Part shown: positions 52,593 through 61,264 of the stretch, piece after piece | How the letters are laid out: every line of letters starts with the position of its first letter | How positions within the stretch are numbered: the stretch's first letter is position 1 | Assembly: GCA_965267775.1 (NCBI GenBank) | Contig: OZ254140.1 | Span: 1,054,001 to 1,118,000, forward strand | Origin: Planktophila sp965267775 | GTDB lineage: Bacteria > Actinomycetota > Actinomycetes > Nanopelagicales > Nanopelagicaceae | Direction of reading: 5' to 3' | Length of the DNA: 64,000 nucleotides | Position numbers and translations under genes: made by a program | The notes under the pieces: model-generated | What the model saw: only the letters and a program-made list of their open reading frames with translations | Told to the model about the DNA's origin: nothing | Databases searched by the model: none

Positions 52593-54170
52593 ATGAGTTT
52601 TGAAGGCGAGATATCGGCATCTCTCGGTGAACGGGTATCTATCCGCCTCCGTGATGGCGATAGCTTTCGAGACCTCTTAGGAGTTTTACAGAATGAGACG
52701 ACCATCATTCGCCGCGATGGCTCTGCAGCAACTTTTGATTCTGGCGATATCGCTTACTTCCGAGTAGTCCCCGTCTTCACCAGAGGAAATCACGAATTGG
52801 GCGATCTCCATCTCTACGAAACAGCATCGCGAAAGCTTGAGAAAATCGTTGGCGATCAGATCCGTATCTACGCCTGCGGCCCAACGGTCTATCGCGATGC
52901 CCATATTGGAAATATGCGCACATTCTTACTTACCGATCTCATCCGACGAGCACTTGCCCTCAATGGCATCGAAACAGTTACTGTTTCGAATATCACCGAT
53001 GTCGGCCATATGTCTGAGAATCTCGATGGCTCAGATAGCGGAGATAAAGTTTTAGAAGAGGCAGCGCGTGAAGCAGTGACCCCTTTGATGATTGCGCGAC
53101 GCTATGAAGAGAAGTACCGCTCTGACTTAGCAGCTCTCAATATTCTCTCCGCAGATTTCTATCCACGCGCGAGTGAGAACATTGATCAGATTATTCAATC
53201 TATTGCAAAGTTAATGGAGAGCGGTCACGCGTATTGCGGTAGCGATGGAAATATCTATTTCGATGCCAAGAGCATCAGCGATTACGGATACATCAGCGGA
53301 AATAAGTTGGATTCTTTAAAACCTGGCCATCGCTATGAATATCTCGGTGACGGCGGCAAGAGATTCCATGCTGATTGGGCGCTCTGGAAATTGGCAGGCA
53401 AGCGCAGCGAAATGATTTGGGAATCCCCCTGGGGTGCGGGTTTTCCAGGGTGGCATATTGAGTGCAGCGCAATGTCGCTCAAACTTCTCGGAGACCAGGT
53501 AGATATTCACGTAGGTGGTATCGATCTTCGCTTCCCTCACCATGAAGATGAGAGAGCGCAGACAAATGCCCTTGCTGGTACAGAGGTTGTAAAGAATTGG
53601 ATTCATGGCGAGCATCTCCTCTTCGAAGGAAAGAAGATGGCGAAGAGCTCTGGCAACGTCATTTTGATCTCTGACATCGTTGAACGAGGGCTCGATCCCC
53701 TTGCACTCCGCCTTGCACTTCTTGAAAATCGTTATCGCGCTCAAATCGATATGACATGGCAGGCCCTGATAGCTGCAGATGCGACCTTATGGCGATGGCG
53801 CTCAGCGCTTACTTCGTGGGGAGATAGCAGCGAAGTTAAATTCGATGAAGAGATTCATGCACACTTTATGAACGATCTCGATACCTCTAAAGCAATTTTA
53901 CGACTTCGTGCAATTGAGAAGGATGCAGCTATAGGCAACCAAGATAAGCGAGCGATATTTCTCTATGCAGATCAACTATTGGCTCTCGATCTAGATAGGA
54001 AAGTTCTCAATGAGATCAGCGATGAAGTTTCATTATTACTGGAAGAACGGGCTGCAGCTCGAGCAACTGGAAATTGGGCTGAGAGTGACCGATTGCGTGA
54101 TCTTCTTACAACTTTAAAAATTGAAGTCAGAGATAGCAAAGATGGGCAGAGCTGGGAAGTAATGCGCTAA
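52593..54170 (+). CDS. Cysteinyl-tRNA synthetase-like protein fused to a small beta domain
   Basis: 525 aa. Residues 1-60 form a small beta domain (LGERVSIRLRDGDSFRDLLGVL) resembling the N-terminal SH3/Sm-like domain of an actinobacterial GNAT acetyltransferase usually found beside fdxA. From residue 75 it is a class Ia synthetase of the CysRS family: YACGPTVY with Cys95, HIGN (104-107), WHIECSAM with Cys291, FPHHEDE with His316 and Glu320 (all four zinc ligands kept), and KMAKS (348-352) in place of KMSKS. The ADxLR-like C-terminal helix WAESDRLRDLL is also present. It is not MshC, which reads CGITPYDATHLG. It would charge tRNA-Cys; the extra domain is unexplained. No clear Shine-Dalgarno; TAGGGC lies close to the ATG. 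Confidence 0.85.
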   Translation: MSFEGEISASLGERVSIRLRDGDSFRDLLGVLQNETTIIRRDGSAATFDSGDIAYFRVVPVFTRGNHELGDLHLYETASRKLEKIVGDQIRIYACGPTVYRDAHIGNMRTFLLTDLIRRALALNGIETVTVSNITDVGHMSENLDGSDSGDKVLEEAAREAVTPLMIARRYEEKYRSDLAALNILSADFYPRASENIDQIIQSIAKLMESGHAYCGSDGNIYFDAKSISDYGYISGNKLDSLKPGHRYEYLGDGGKRFHADWALWKLAGKRSEMIWESPWGAGFPGWHIECSAMSLKLLGDQVDIHVGGIDLRFPHHEDERAQTNALAGTEVVKNWIHGEHLLFEGKKMAKSSGNVILISDIVERGLDPLALRLALLENRYRAQIDMTWQALIAADATLWRWRSALTSWGDSSEVKFDEEIHAHFMNDLDTSKAILRLRAIEKDAAIGNQDKRAIFLYADQLLALDLDRKVLNEISDEVSLLLEERAAARATGNWAESDRLRDLLTTLKIEVRDSKDGQSWEVMR

Positions 54171-54478
54171 CTTCGCGCAGCCACTGCCGCGAGTGCAACA
54201 AGAGTTCCCAGTAAGAGAAGAGTTGAACCAACTCCATCTGCTTGCAGAAGAAGTTCCTGACCAGCACCGAAAGTTGATCCACGAATAATAATCGCAATCC
54301 ATCCAATTGCAGCGCCCCACTTATAGCTGCGCTTTCCATATCTACGGCCGATGCTCCAGATAGAAAGATAGGTAATCACTAGCGATGCGATAACTCCGAA
54401 TGGAGGAAGGCTCTGGTGGAGAAGAATTGAAACCACACCTGCCGCTGCACCATAGATGAGGGCGAGAAAGAGTTGCAT
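54167..54478 (-). CDS. Small three-to-four-helix membrane protein linked to mshB
   Basis: 103 aa, almost all hydrophobic: helices at about residues 2-20, 26-42, 52-66 and 82-100. The ATG follows the mshB stop directly, as with the small membrane protein after mshB in Mycobacterium (Rv1171). Its 3' end overlaps the convergent CysRS-like gene by 4 nt. Function unknown; position suggests co-expression with mycothiol synthesis. Confidence 0.75.
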   Translation of the reverse strand: MQLFLALIYGAAAGVVSILLHQSLPPFGVIASLVITYLSIWSIGRRYGKRSYKWGAAIGWIAIIIRGSTFGAGQELLLQADGVGSTLLLLGTLVALAAVAARS

Positions 54479-55345
54479 TTAGATTGCAATTCCAGAAAAT
54501 AGATCCGTCTCGCGACCCTGGTTATCGAAAGGCTCTGACTTCTCGCCTTTAACTAAGGTGTAGTACTCATTACCCCAGACTTGAAGGCCGAGATTATTGG
54601 AGAGGGCAAAGAAAGGTCCATCGAGAGAGATTTGCGTTGCATGTGCGCGCATCGCCGCCATCTTCTCTTCTACATAGCGATTGCCATCAATGTGGGCGGT
54701 AACGAAAGAGTCATCTTTTGCAAAGGGCAGATCCTCTGCCTTTTCGGCACCGAAGAAATCAGAGCCCAGCTCTTTCATCGAATCAATCCCCTGTTGAATC
54801 ACAGATCGTGGCATCACATTCCAATAAATCTTCTCGATATTCCATGATGATTTATCTGAAGCTGCCATTGCAACGCGATGTGCCTGAATGTGATCGGGAT
54901 GGCCGTAACCGCCGAATTCATCATAGGTAATCAAGATATGGGGCTTCACTTCTTCAATGACTGATACGAGATGCTCTGTCGCGACATCAAAATCAGCTTT
55001 CCAGAAGTTATCTGCTCGCTCATTCGGTTCGGTCCCCATCATTCCGCTATCGCGGTATTGGGTATGCGGTGCACCTAGGAATCGGTGATCGGTGACTCCG
55101 AGCGCCTTCATCGCCTCAGCAAGTTCTATCACCCGATGCTCTCCTAAGAGATCATCGTGGGTTGCAGCTTTATGAGAGTGCTCGTCAACAAGCACCTCAC
55201 CCTCTTCGCCGCGTGTACACGTCACAAGCGTTACCTGTGCACCAAGGGCTGCATACATCGCCATCGTTGCACCATTGTTGATGGTCTCATCATCAGGATG
55301 AGCATGCACCAATAGAAGCCGGTAGCCCTTATATGTATCTCTCAT
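54479..55345 (-). CDS. mshB: GlcNAc-Ins deacetylase of mycothiol synthesis
   Basis: 288 aa, LmbE/PIG-L zinc deacetylase. HAHPDDE (14-20) supplies His16 and Asp19 and GYGHPDH (147-152) His149 for zinc; CTRGEEGEVL and RFLGAPHTQYRDSGMMGT match MshB rather than the mycothiol-conjugate amidase Mca, though that alternative is not fully excluded. It removes acetate from GlcNAc-inositol, giving the amine to which MshC joins cysteine. AAGGAG stands 11 nt before the ATG, at the moeZ end. Confidence 0.9.
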   Translation of the reverse strand: MRDTYKGYRLLLVHAHPDDETINNGATMAMYAALGAQVTLVTCTRGEEGEVLVDEHSHKAATHDDLLGEHRVIELAEAMKALGVTDHRFLGAPHTQYRDSGMMGTEPNERADNFWKADFDVATEHLVSVIEEVKPHILITYDEFGGYGHPDHIQAHRVAMAASDKSSWNIEKIYWNVMPRSVIQQGIDSMKELGSDFFGAEKAEDLPFAKDDSFVTAHIDGNRYVEEKMAAMRAHATQISLDGPFFALSNNLGLQVWGNEYYTLVKGEKSEPFDNQGRETDLFSGIAI

Positions 55346-55360
55346 AGGTAAACCGACTCC

Positions 55361-56542
55361 TTAGTAAACAGGAAGAGACTTATCAATCTGCTTCGCCCAT
55401 GCAATGACACCGCCAGCAACGTGTGATGCATCGGCAAAGCCAGCGTTCTTCAATATTGCAAGACACTCTGCAGAACGGACTCCACCCTTGCAATGCAAGA
55501 TGATCGGCTTATCTTGTGGAAGTGTCGCAAGGGCGCTTCCATCGATAAATCCTTGCTTTGGAATTAAGTGGGCTCCAGGAATTTGAACAATCTCAAATTC
55601 ACTTGGTTCGCGAACATCGATGAGATAGAAATCTTCCTTGTTATCCATCTTTGCCTTGAGCTCTTGAACTGTAATAGTCGATCCAGTGCTCGCTTCCTGC
55701 GCTGCATCAGAGAGCACTCCACAGAATGCTTCGTAATCAGGCAAGAGAGCAGTCTGACGTGGGTTCTCGGAACAAATTGGGCAGTTGGGATCCTTGCGAA
55801 TCTTTACCTTACGGAAGTTCATCTCTAGCGCGTCATAGATCATCAATGAACCAATTAGTGAATCACCGACACCGGTAATGACCTTGATTGCCTCAGTTGT
55901 TTGTATAGATCCAATTGTTGCGCAGAGAACGCCGAGGACTCCACCTTCAGCACAGCTTGGAACCATTCCCGGAGGTGGTGGTTCTGGATAGAGGCAGCGA
56001 TAGCAAGGACCGTACTCGGCCCAGAAGACTGATGCCTGTCCATCGAATCGATAGATAGAGCCCCACACATATGGCTTCTTCAGAAGAACACATGCATCGT
56101 TGACGAGATAACGAGTTGCAAAGTTATCTGTGCCATCGACGATGATGTCGTACTGAGCAAAGATTTCTAGAACATTTGAGTTATCAAGACGTGTCTCGTG
56201 TGTGATCACCTTGACGTAAGGATTGATCTCAGCGATTTTCTCGCGAGCAGACTCTGCCTTGCTCTTTCCAATATCTGATTGGCCATGAATGATCTGGCGT
56301 TGAAGGTTTGATTCATCGACCGTATCGAATTCGACTATTCCGAGAGTGCCGATACCAGCAGCAGCTAAATACATCAGCGCTGGAGAGCCAAGTCCACCTG
56401 CTCCGACGCAGAGGACCTTTGCATTCATCATGCGCTGTTGGCCAGCCATTGCAACATCAGGAATGATTAAGTGGCGGCTATAACGGCGCACTTCATCGAC
56501 TGTGAGTGCAGGACCTGGAGTTACGAGTGGCGGGGTCTTCAT
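55361..56542 (-). CDS. moeZ: MoeZ-type adenylyltransferase/sulfurtransferase
   Basis: 393 aa from the ATG at 56542 (a 12-codon extension exists but is overlapped by the divergent gene region); CAGAAT ends 6 nt before it. E1-like ThiF domain: RYSRHLIIPDV, nucleotide loop VGAGGLGSPA, zinc cysteines CYRC and CPIC. C-terminal rhodanese domain (about 290-393) with the active cysteine in LHCKGGVRS. It activates and sulfurates the C-terminus of ubiquitin-like carriers such as MoaD, ThiS or CysO. None of these carriers lies in the window. The moeZ-tetR-DUF3107-rhlE order is known from Mycobacterium. Confidence 0.93.
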   Translation of the reverse strand: MKTPPLVTPGPALTVDEVRRYSRHLIIPDVAMAGQQRMMNAKVLCVGAGGLGSPALMYLAAAGIGTLGIVEFDTVDESNLQRQIIHGQSDIGKSKAESAREKIAEINPYVKVITHETRLDNSNVLEIFAQYDIIVDGTDNFATRYLVNDACVLLKKPYVWGSIYRFDGQASVFWAEYGPCYRCLYPEPPPPGMVPSCAEGGVLGVLCATIGSIQTTEAIKVITGVGDSLIGSLMIYDALEMNFRKVKIRKDPNCPICSENPRQTALLPDYEAFCGVLSDAAQEASTGSTITVQELKAKMDNKEDFYLIDVREPSEFEIVQIPGAHLIPKQGFIDGSALATLPQDKPIILHCKGGVRSAECLAILKNAGFADASHVAGGVIAWAKQIDKSLPVY

Positions 56543-56608
56543 AAGGCGATTCTGCCGTACTCCGCACGCCCTCGCCAATTGGTGGGTGTTACCAGTACGA
56601 TTCGCGCA

Positions 56609-57235
56609 ATGAGTACAACAGATGCAAACGGTTCGCGAGATAAAGCGCGACTTCCTCGCGATGAACGTCGCGCAATTCTCTTAAGTGCCGCTCTAGAGGT
56701 CTTCACCGCTGCCGGTTACCACTCTGCTGCGATGGACGAGATTGCAGATCGTGCAAGTGTGAGCAAGCCTGTTCTCTACCAGCACTTTCCATCAAAGCTT
56801 GATCTCTACCTCGCTGTTCTAGATCTTCATATCGATTCATTGGTCTACGAGATTCAAAGAGCGATTTCATCAACTCCAGATAATGCGCAGCGAGTCCATG
56901 CAACTATCGATGCATATTTTAGTTTTATCGAAAATGAAGGAGAAGCATTCCGCCTCCTCTTCGAAAGCGATATGAGTGTTGAACCACAAGTCAGCGAACG
57001 TCTCAATCGCATGACATATGACTGCGCAGCTGCAGTAAGTGGAGTCATCTCAAATGACACTGGGCTTCCTAAAGAGGCAGCAATGCTCCTTGGTATCGGA
57101 CTTATTGGGTACACACAGGTAACTGCACGCCACTGGCTCGAGCGCGATAGCAAGCTCACACGTCAACAAGCGATGGATCTCGTTGAGAACCTTATGTGGC
57201 GTGGAATATCTGGATTTCCCCGCACTGAGCTCTAG
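56609..57235 (+). CDS. TetR-family transcriptional regulator
   Basis: 208 aa from the ATG at 56609, where TACGAT ends 7 nt upstream; the longer open frame overlaps moeZ. Helix-turn-helix in ILLSAALEVFTAAGY and MDEIADRASVSKPVLYQHFPSK; the C-terminal ligand domain is all helical. The same gene (Rv3208) stands between moeZ and DUF3107 in Mycobacterium. Its target is unknown; the 66-bp moeZ-tetR interval is the obvious site to look for an operator. Confidence 0.92.
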   Translation: MSTTDANGSRDKARLPRDERRAILLSAALEVFTAAGYHSAAMDEIADRASVSKPVLYQHFPSKLDLYLAVLDLHIDSLVYEIQRAISSTPDNAQRVHATIDAYFSFIENEGEAFRLLFESDMSVEPQVSERLNRMTYDCAAAVSGVISNDTGLPKEAAMLLGIGLIGYTQVTARHWLERDSKLTRQQAMDLVENLMWRGISGFPRTEL

Positions 57236-57251
57236 CCAATAAGATAGGTAC

Positions 57252-57503
57252 ATGAGCACCAAGAAGAACGAAAAATCATCACAGGTACGAATCGCAGTTA
57301 CAGATGTTTCTAGCGAGCTCTCCTTTGAGTGCCCCTCAACACCTGCAGAGATCAAGAGCGCAGTAACTGCTGCTCTCTCTGCAAACACTCCTCTTATCTT
57401 GACCGACATCCGTGGCCACGAAATTGTGGTTCCTGCGGCAAAGATCGGCTACATCGAAATCGGTGAGCCAGTCGAACGTCGCGTCGGTTTCGGCGTTAAC
57501 TAA
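57252..57503 (+). CDS. DUF3107 family protein
   Basis: 83 aa, small acidic cytosolic protein. VRIAVTDVSSELSFECPSTPAEI and DIRGHEIVVPAAKIGYIEIG, ending RRVGFG, are typical of the actinobacterial DUF3107 family (Rv3208A/TB9.4). TAAGAT ends 6 nt before the ATG with no Shine-Dalgarno. The helicase GTG start follows its stop directly, so they are coupled. Function unknown. Confidence 0.88.
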   Translation: MSTKKNEKSSQVRIAVTDVSSELSFECPSTPAEIKSAVTAALSANTPLILTDIRGHEIVVPAAKIGYIEIGEPVERRVGFGVN

Positions 57504-58865
57504 GTGAGTATTACCTTCGCAGAGCTTCCTCTCCGCAAGGAGACTATTGAAGCGCTCCACCAACATGGCTTCACCGCTCCCTTTGCTATTCAAGAGATGG
57601 TTCTTCCAATTGCTCTCGCTGATGGCGATGTCATCGGACAGGCAAAGACCGGAACCGGTAAGACCCTTGCATTCGGCGTTCCAGTCATCGAGCGCGTTAT
57701 CGCTCCTAATGATGTTGAGTGGGAAGCCCTTGAAGCAAAGGGTGCTCCACAAGTTTTGATTGTTGTTCCTACTCGCGAACTCTGTGTTCAGGTTACAAAA
57801 GATATTGAAGAGCTCTCGCTTAACCGCGGTATTCGCACACTCGCGGTTTATGGTGGTCGTGCATTTGAGCCACAGATCGAGGCGCTTGAAAATGGCGTAG
57901 AGATTGTTGTTGGAACACCTGGTCGACTTCTTGATCTCTATCGTCAAGGAAAGCTTAAGCTCGGCAAAGTCACTCGCGTTGTCCTTGATGAGGCAGATGA
58001 GATGCTCGACCTCGGATTCCTTCCTGATGTTGAGAAGATCTTCTCTTCAACGCCAGCCCGCCAGCAGACGATGCTCTTCTCGGCAACAATGCCTGGCGAC
58101 ATCATCGCTCTCGCTCGTAAATTTATGAATCAGCCAGTACATATCCGTACTCAAGATTCACAGGATGAAGGTCGCGTTGTTGCTCGTATTGAGCAGCATG
58201 TCTTCCGTGCACATGCACTCGACAAGATTGAGATGCTTGCTCGAATCTTGCAAGCAGACGGTCGCGGACCAACAATTGTTTTCTGTCGCACTAAGCGCAC
58301 AGCTCAAAAGACTGCAGATGATTTGATGGAGCGTGGATTCCGCGCAGCTTCAATTCACGGTGATTTAGGGCAGAGCGCGCGTGAAAAGGCACTTAATGAC
58401 TTTAAATCCAATAAGCGCGATGTACTTATTGCAACAGATGTTGCAGCTCGAGGAATCGATGTTGATGGCATTACCCACGTTATTAACTATCAATGCCCGG
58501 AAGATGAGAAGACTTATGTTCACCGTATCGGTCGTACTGCTCGCGCAGGCGCTGATGGAATTGCGGTCACCTTCGTTGATTGGGATGAACTAGCGCGTTG
58601 GAAGATGATTGATACAGCTCTCGAGCTCGGTCTTCCTGAGCCGCTAGAGACTTACTCATCGTCTGATCACTTCTTTGAATCGATGCATATTCCTCGTGAC
58701 TCATCGGGTCGCATGGTTGCAGCGAAGAAGGCTGAGCCTGTTGCAAACTCTGAGAAGCCTGCGCGTAAATCATCGCCTGCTGAGAAGGCGCCTCGCGAAA
58801 AAGCACCTCGCGAAAAGAGCGCCCGTGTACGCACGCGTACAAAGCGCATCGCGCCTACCAATTAA
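57504..58865 (+). CDS. RhlE-like DEAD-box RNA helicase
   Basis: 453 aa with a GTG start directly after the DUF3107 stop. Q motif FTAPFAIQ, Walker A AKTGTGKT (47-54), PTREL, VGTPGRLLDL, LDEADEMLDLGF, SAT and HRIGRTARAG. The C-terminus is a short Lys/Ala/Arg/Pro-rich tail with REKAP-type repeats. Compared with the helicase at 58-2334 it lacks the long N-terminal extension. Roles in RNA turnover or ribosome assembly; coupling to DUF3107 is as in Mycobacterium (Rv3208A...RhlE). Confidence 0.95.
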   Translation: MSITFAELPLRKETIEALHQHGFTAPFAIQEMVLPIALADGDVIGQAKTGTGKTLAFGVPVIERVIAPNDVEWEALEAKGAPQVLIVVPTRELCVQVTKDIEELSLNRGIRTLAVYGGRAFEPQIEALENGVEIVVGTPGRLLDLYRQGKLKLGKVTRVVLDEADEMLDLGFLPDVEKIFSSTPARQQTMLFSATMPGDIIALARKFMNQPVHIRTQDSQDEGRVVARIEQHVFRAHALDKIEMLARILQADGRGPTIVFCRTKRTAQKTADDLMERGFRAASIHGDLGQSAREKALNDFKSNKRDVLIATDVAARGIDVDGITHVINYQCPEDEKTYVHRIGRTARAGADGIAVTFVDWDELARWKMIDTALELGLPEPLETYSSSDHFFESMHIPRDSSGRMVAAKKAEPVANSEKPARKSSPAEKAPREKAPREKSARVRTRTKRIAPTN

Positions 58866-59467
58866 GCAGATAAAACTTTAATTGCATCTGCAAGCATCTG
58901 CACTGCAATAGCTGCAAGTAAGAGGCCGGCAATACGTGCAAGCAGCGTGACGCCAGATTCCTTAATCAACTTCAAGACATGTGTCGATGTCATCAAGACG
59001 AGTCCAATGATTAAGTGCACTGCAACGATTGCAATGACTAAACCACTAATGCGCTCTGGGGTATTTGCCTGCTGAACGAAGATCATTGTTGCAACGATTG
59101 CCCCAGGACCAGCCAAGAGCGGTGTGCCAAGTGGAACCATTCCAATATTGGTTCCTTCGCTCGCCGCTTCGCTACCCTTACCTGTGAGAAGTTCGAGAGA
59201 TACATAGAGAAGTAAGAGTCCGCCAGCTGCCTGAAGCGCTTCGATAGAAACATTCATGTAATCGAGGATGAAGCGTCCGAAGAGTGCAAACGTTGCAATC
59301 ACAAAGAGCGATACGCCAGCTGCCTGCCACGCTAAGCGAGTACGCTCACGTTGGCTCTTATCTGAGACAAGTGCGAGAAAGATTGGTGTTGCGCCAGGAG
59401 GATCAAAGATCACCAAGAGCGTGACAAAGGATTGCACCGCAAATGTGAGTGCGCTTACTGACTTCAT
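58862..59467 (-). CDS. MarC-family membrane protein
   Basis: 201 aa with six helices. FVTLLVIFDPPGATPIFLAL and GMVPLGTPLLAGPGAIVATMIF are the paired signatures of the MarC family (UPF0056), whose transport function is unsettled. The start overlaps the PHP gene stop by 4 nt (ATGA), so it is the last gene of the EamA-PHP-MarC operon. Its 3' end overlaps the helicase stop by 4 nt. Confidence 0.9.
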   Translation of the reverse strand: MKSVSALTFAVQSFVTLLVIFDPPGATPIFLALVSDKSQRERTRLAWQAAGVSLFVIATFALFGRFILDYMNVSIEALQAAGGLLLLYVSLELLTGKGSEAASEGTNIGMVPLGTPLLAGPGAIVATMIFVQQANTPERISGLVIAIVAVHLIIGLVLMTSTHVLKLIKESGVTLLARIAGLLLAAIAVQMLADAIKVLSA

Positions 59468-60309
59468 CGAGAGAGAACCCTTCGTTGATCTGCCATGGAC
59501 TCAAGGCGTTCCCATTCTGCCTGAGTAGTGGTGTTCTCACCAAGTTTGTTGAGTTTTCCTGTGCCGTGGTAATCACTTGAACCCGTGACTACAAGGTTGA
59601 GTTCATCTGCAATTGCAATCAATTGAGCGCGTTCTTCCTCGCTCTGATCGCGATGGAAGACTTCTATTCCGTTGAGACCTGCTTCAACAAGCGATTGAAA
59701 TGAGCCTGCGCTCAAGACCTGTCCACGGCGAGAGGCAAATGGATGAGCAATTACTGCCACACCCCCGGCTGCTCTGATTGCGCGAATCGAATCTTCAGGC
59801 GTAGGTGCAAAGTGAGATACGTAGAAAGGTGAATCGTTGTGGAGTAGATCGGTAAAGGCTTCATCACGGCTCTTTACGATATTTCTGGCAACCAGTGCAT
59901 CTGCAAGATGGGGGCGGCCGAGAGTGGCTCCGGGTGGAGTTGAGGCATGAACATCTTCAAGAGTGATCTCATAGCCGGCGCCTTGAAGATTCTCAATCAT
60001 CTTCTTCATACGTGGAATGCGGGTATCTCGCGAATCTGAGAGCAGCTGCTGAAGTGGTTGATTTTTACCATCGAAGAGAAGTCCGAGCATATGAACACTG
60101 ACATCATCTTCTGTAAGACAAGAAACTTCTGCACCGAGTGCTAGTTGTAGATTGCCATGAAGAGCGGCGGTTGCCTCGCTCCAACCAGAGGTCGAGTCAT
60201 GATCTGCAATCCCAAGAACGGTAATTCCTGACGATGCCGCTTTCTTAACCAGCGCCAATGGAGAATCAGTGCCATCGCTACATGTGGTGTGTGTATGGAG
60301 ATCGATCAT
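59464..60309 (-). CDS. PHP-domain phosphoesterase (TrpH/YciV-like)
   Basis: 281 aa. Metal-binding motifs: MIDLHTHTTCSDGTDSP, ADHDSTSG, GRPHLADALV, VIAHPFA and SSDYHGTGK. These proteins hydrolyse 3',5'-nucleoside bisphosphates or short oligoribonucleotides (RNase AM type). Overlaps of 4 nt with both the EamA gene upstream and MarC downstream indicate translational coupling. No signal peptide. Confidence 0.92.
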   Translation of the reverse strand: MIDLHTHTTCSDGTDSPLALVKKAASSGITVLGIADHDSTSGWSEATAALHGNLQLALGAEVSCLTEDDVSVHMLGLLFDGKNQPLQQLLSDSRDTRIPRMKKMIENLQGAGYEITLEDVHASTPPGATLGRPHLADALVARNIVKSRDEAFTDLLHNDSPFYVSHFAPTPEDSIRAIRAAGGVAVIAHPFASRRGQVLSAGSFQSLVEAGLNGIEVFHRDQSEEERAQLIAIADELNLVVTGSSDYHGTGKLNKLGENTTTQAEWERLESMADQRRVLSR

Positions 60310-61235
60310 TCATTCACCAGCGCTTCTACCTCAGATTTATTAGGACGTGTACGTAGAACAACCATGGTGCAGCCACCGAGAATGAGTGCCACTCCAGGAA
60401 TAATGAGCCCAGATGGTTGATTTCCAATAGTAAAAATCTTTGCAAGGATTGCAGCGACAGGAACTTCAAAGAAGACAATAAGTGAGACAACCGCTGGTGA
60501 GACTCGCTTTAATACCGAGTTAAACATTGAGTGTCCAAGAATCTGTGCGCCAGCGATAAGCCCTAAGAGAATCCACCATTCGTGGGCGGTGAATCCCAAA
60601 ATTTGATAACCACCGATAACCGCGATTGGTAGAGATGTAAGGGCGCATATTGCATAACAGATCGATGTATAGCTCGTTGTCTCGAGAGTCTCTTGCGCTT
60701 TTGATCCAAACATCACATAGAGAGCTGCAAGTGCGGCAGAGATTATCGCTGCGAGGTCGCCCATAAATGATCGGCGATCGAGCGAGAAATCGATACCGGA
60801 GATGAGGAGAACTCCAAGAAAGCTCATCGCCATTCCAAGCCATGCCTTCGATGGAATATGGCCACCTGTGACTTTGATGAAGATGCTTGCAAATATCGGT
60901 TGCAGAGCGACAAGTGCTGTGCCGGCAGCGACGCTTGTCATTCGCATCGCCAGAAAGAATCCAATGAAGTGAAGCGCCAGAATAACTCCTGCAGCAATCG
61001 ACCACTTCACTCCACGTCGATCGAGCGAATGCTTAATAGCGAAGGGCGCTGTTGCAATTGCTCCACCGAGGTTTCGCCAGAAAATCAGAGTCGGGATTGG
61101 CATCGTGCTCAAGGCAATCAGCGGGCCAGATGAGCCAATTCCAAGGATTCCGACCCCTAATCTCACGAGATCTGATTTACCTGGCATATCTGTTATCGCG
61201 GTATTCACGCGTGATTGCCCGGAAGTGGAAGCCAT
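60306..61235 (-). CDS. EamA/DMT-family metabolite transporter
   Basis: 309 aa with about ten helices in two EamA repeats (about 18-145 and 160-295). RNLGGAIATAPFAI, SVAAGTALVALQPIFASIF and FFEVPVAAILAKIF are typical. Likely an exporter of an amino acid or other metabolite; substrate unknown. TAGGTT ends 6 nt before the ATG, in a promoter region shared with the divergent gene at 61265 only 29 bp away. Confidence 0.9.
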   Translation of the reverse strand: MASTSGQSRVNTAITDMPGKSDLVRLGVGILGIGSSGPLIALSTMPIPTLIFWRNLGGAIATAPFAIKHSLDRRGVKWSIAAGVILALHFIGFFLAMRMTSVAAGTALVALQPIFASIFIKVTGGHIPSKAWLGMAMSFLGVLLISGIDFSLDRRSFMGDLAAIISAALAALYVMFGSKAQETLETTSYTSICYAICALTSLPIAVIGGYQILGFTAHEWWILLGLIAGAQILGHSMFNSVLKRVSPAVVSLIVFFEVPVAAILAKIFTIGNQPSGLIIPGVALILGGCTMVVLRTRPNKSEVEALVNE

Positions 61236-61241
61236 GACTCA

Positions 61242-61258
61242 AACCTAGCCGATACCCT
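61242..61258. promoter_or_regulatory. Back-to-back leaderless promoters in a 29-bp gap
   Basis: The gap 61236-61264 holds the minus-strand -10 TAGGTT (61242-61247) for the EamA operon and the plus-strand -10 TACCCT (61253-61258) for the MgtE-like gene. Each ends 6 nt before its start codon. Any -35 contact for one gene must lie in the coding sequence of the other. Confidence 0.6.
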
Positions 61259-61264
61259 TGTCCT

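Noticed and set aside
52593..54170. Identification as MshC (mycothiol cysteine ligase)
   Set aside because: MshC has CGITPYDATHLG; this protein has CGPTVY...HIGN, KMAKS and a C-terminal tRNA-binding-type region, matching CysRS.
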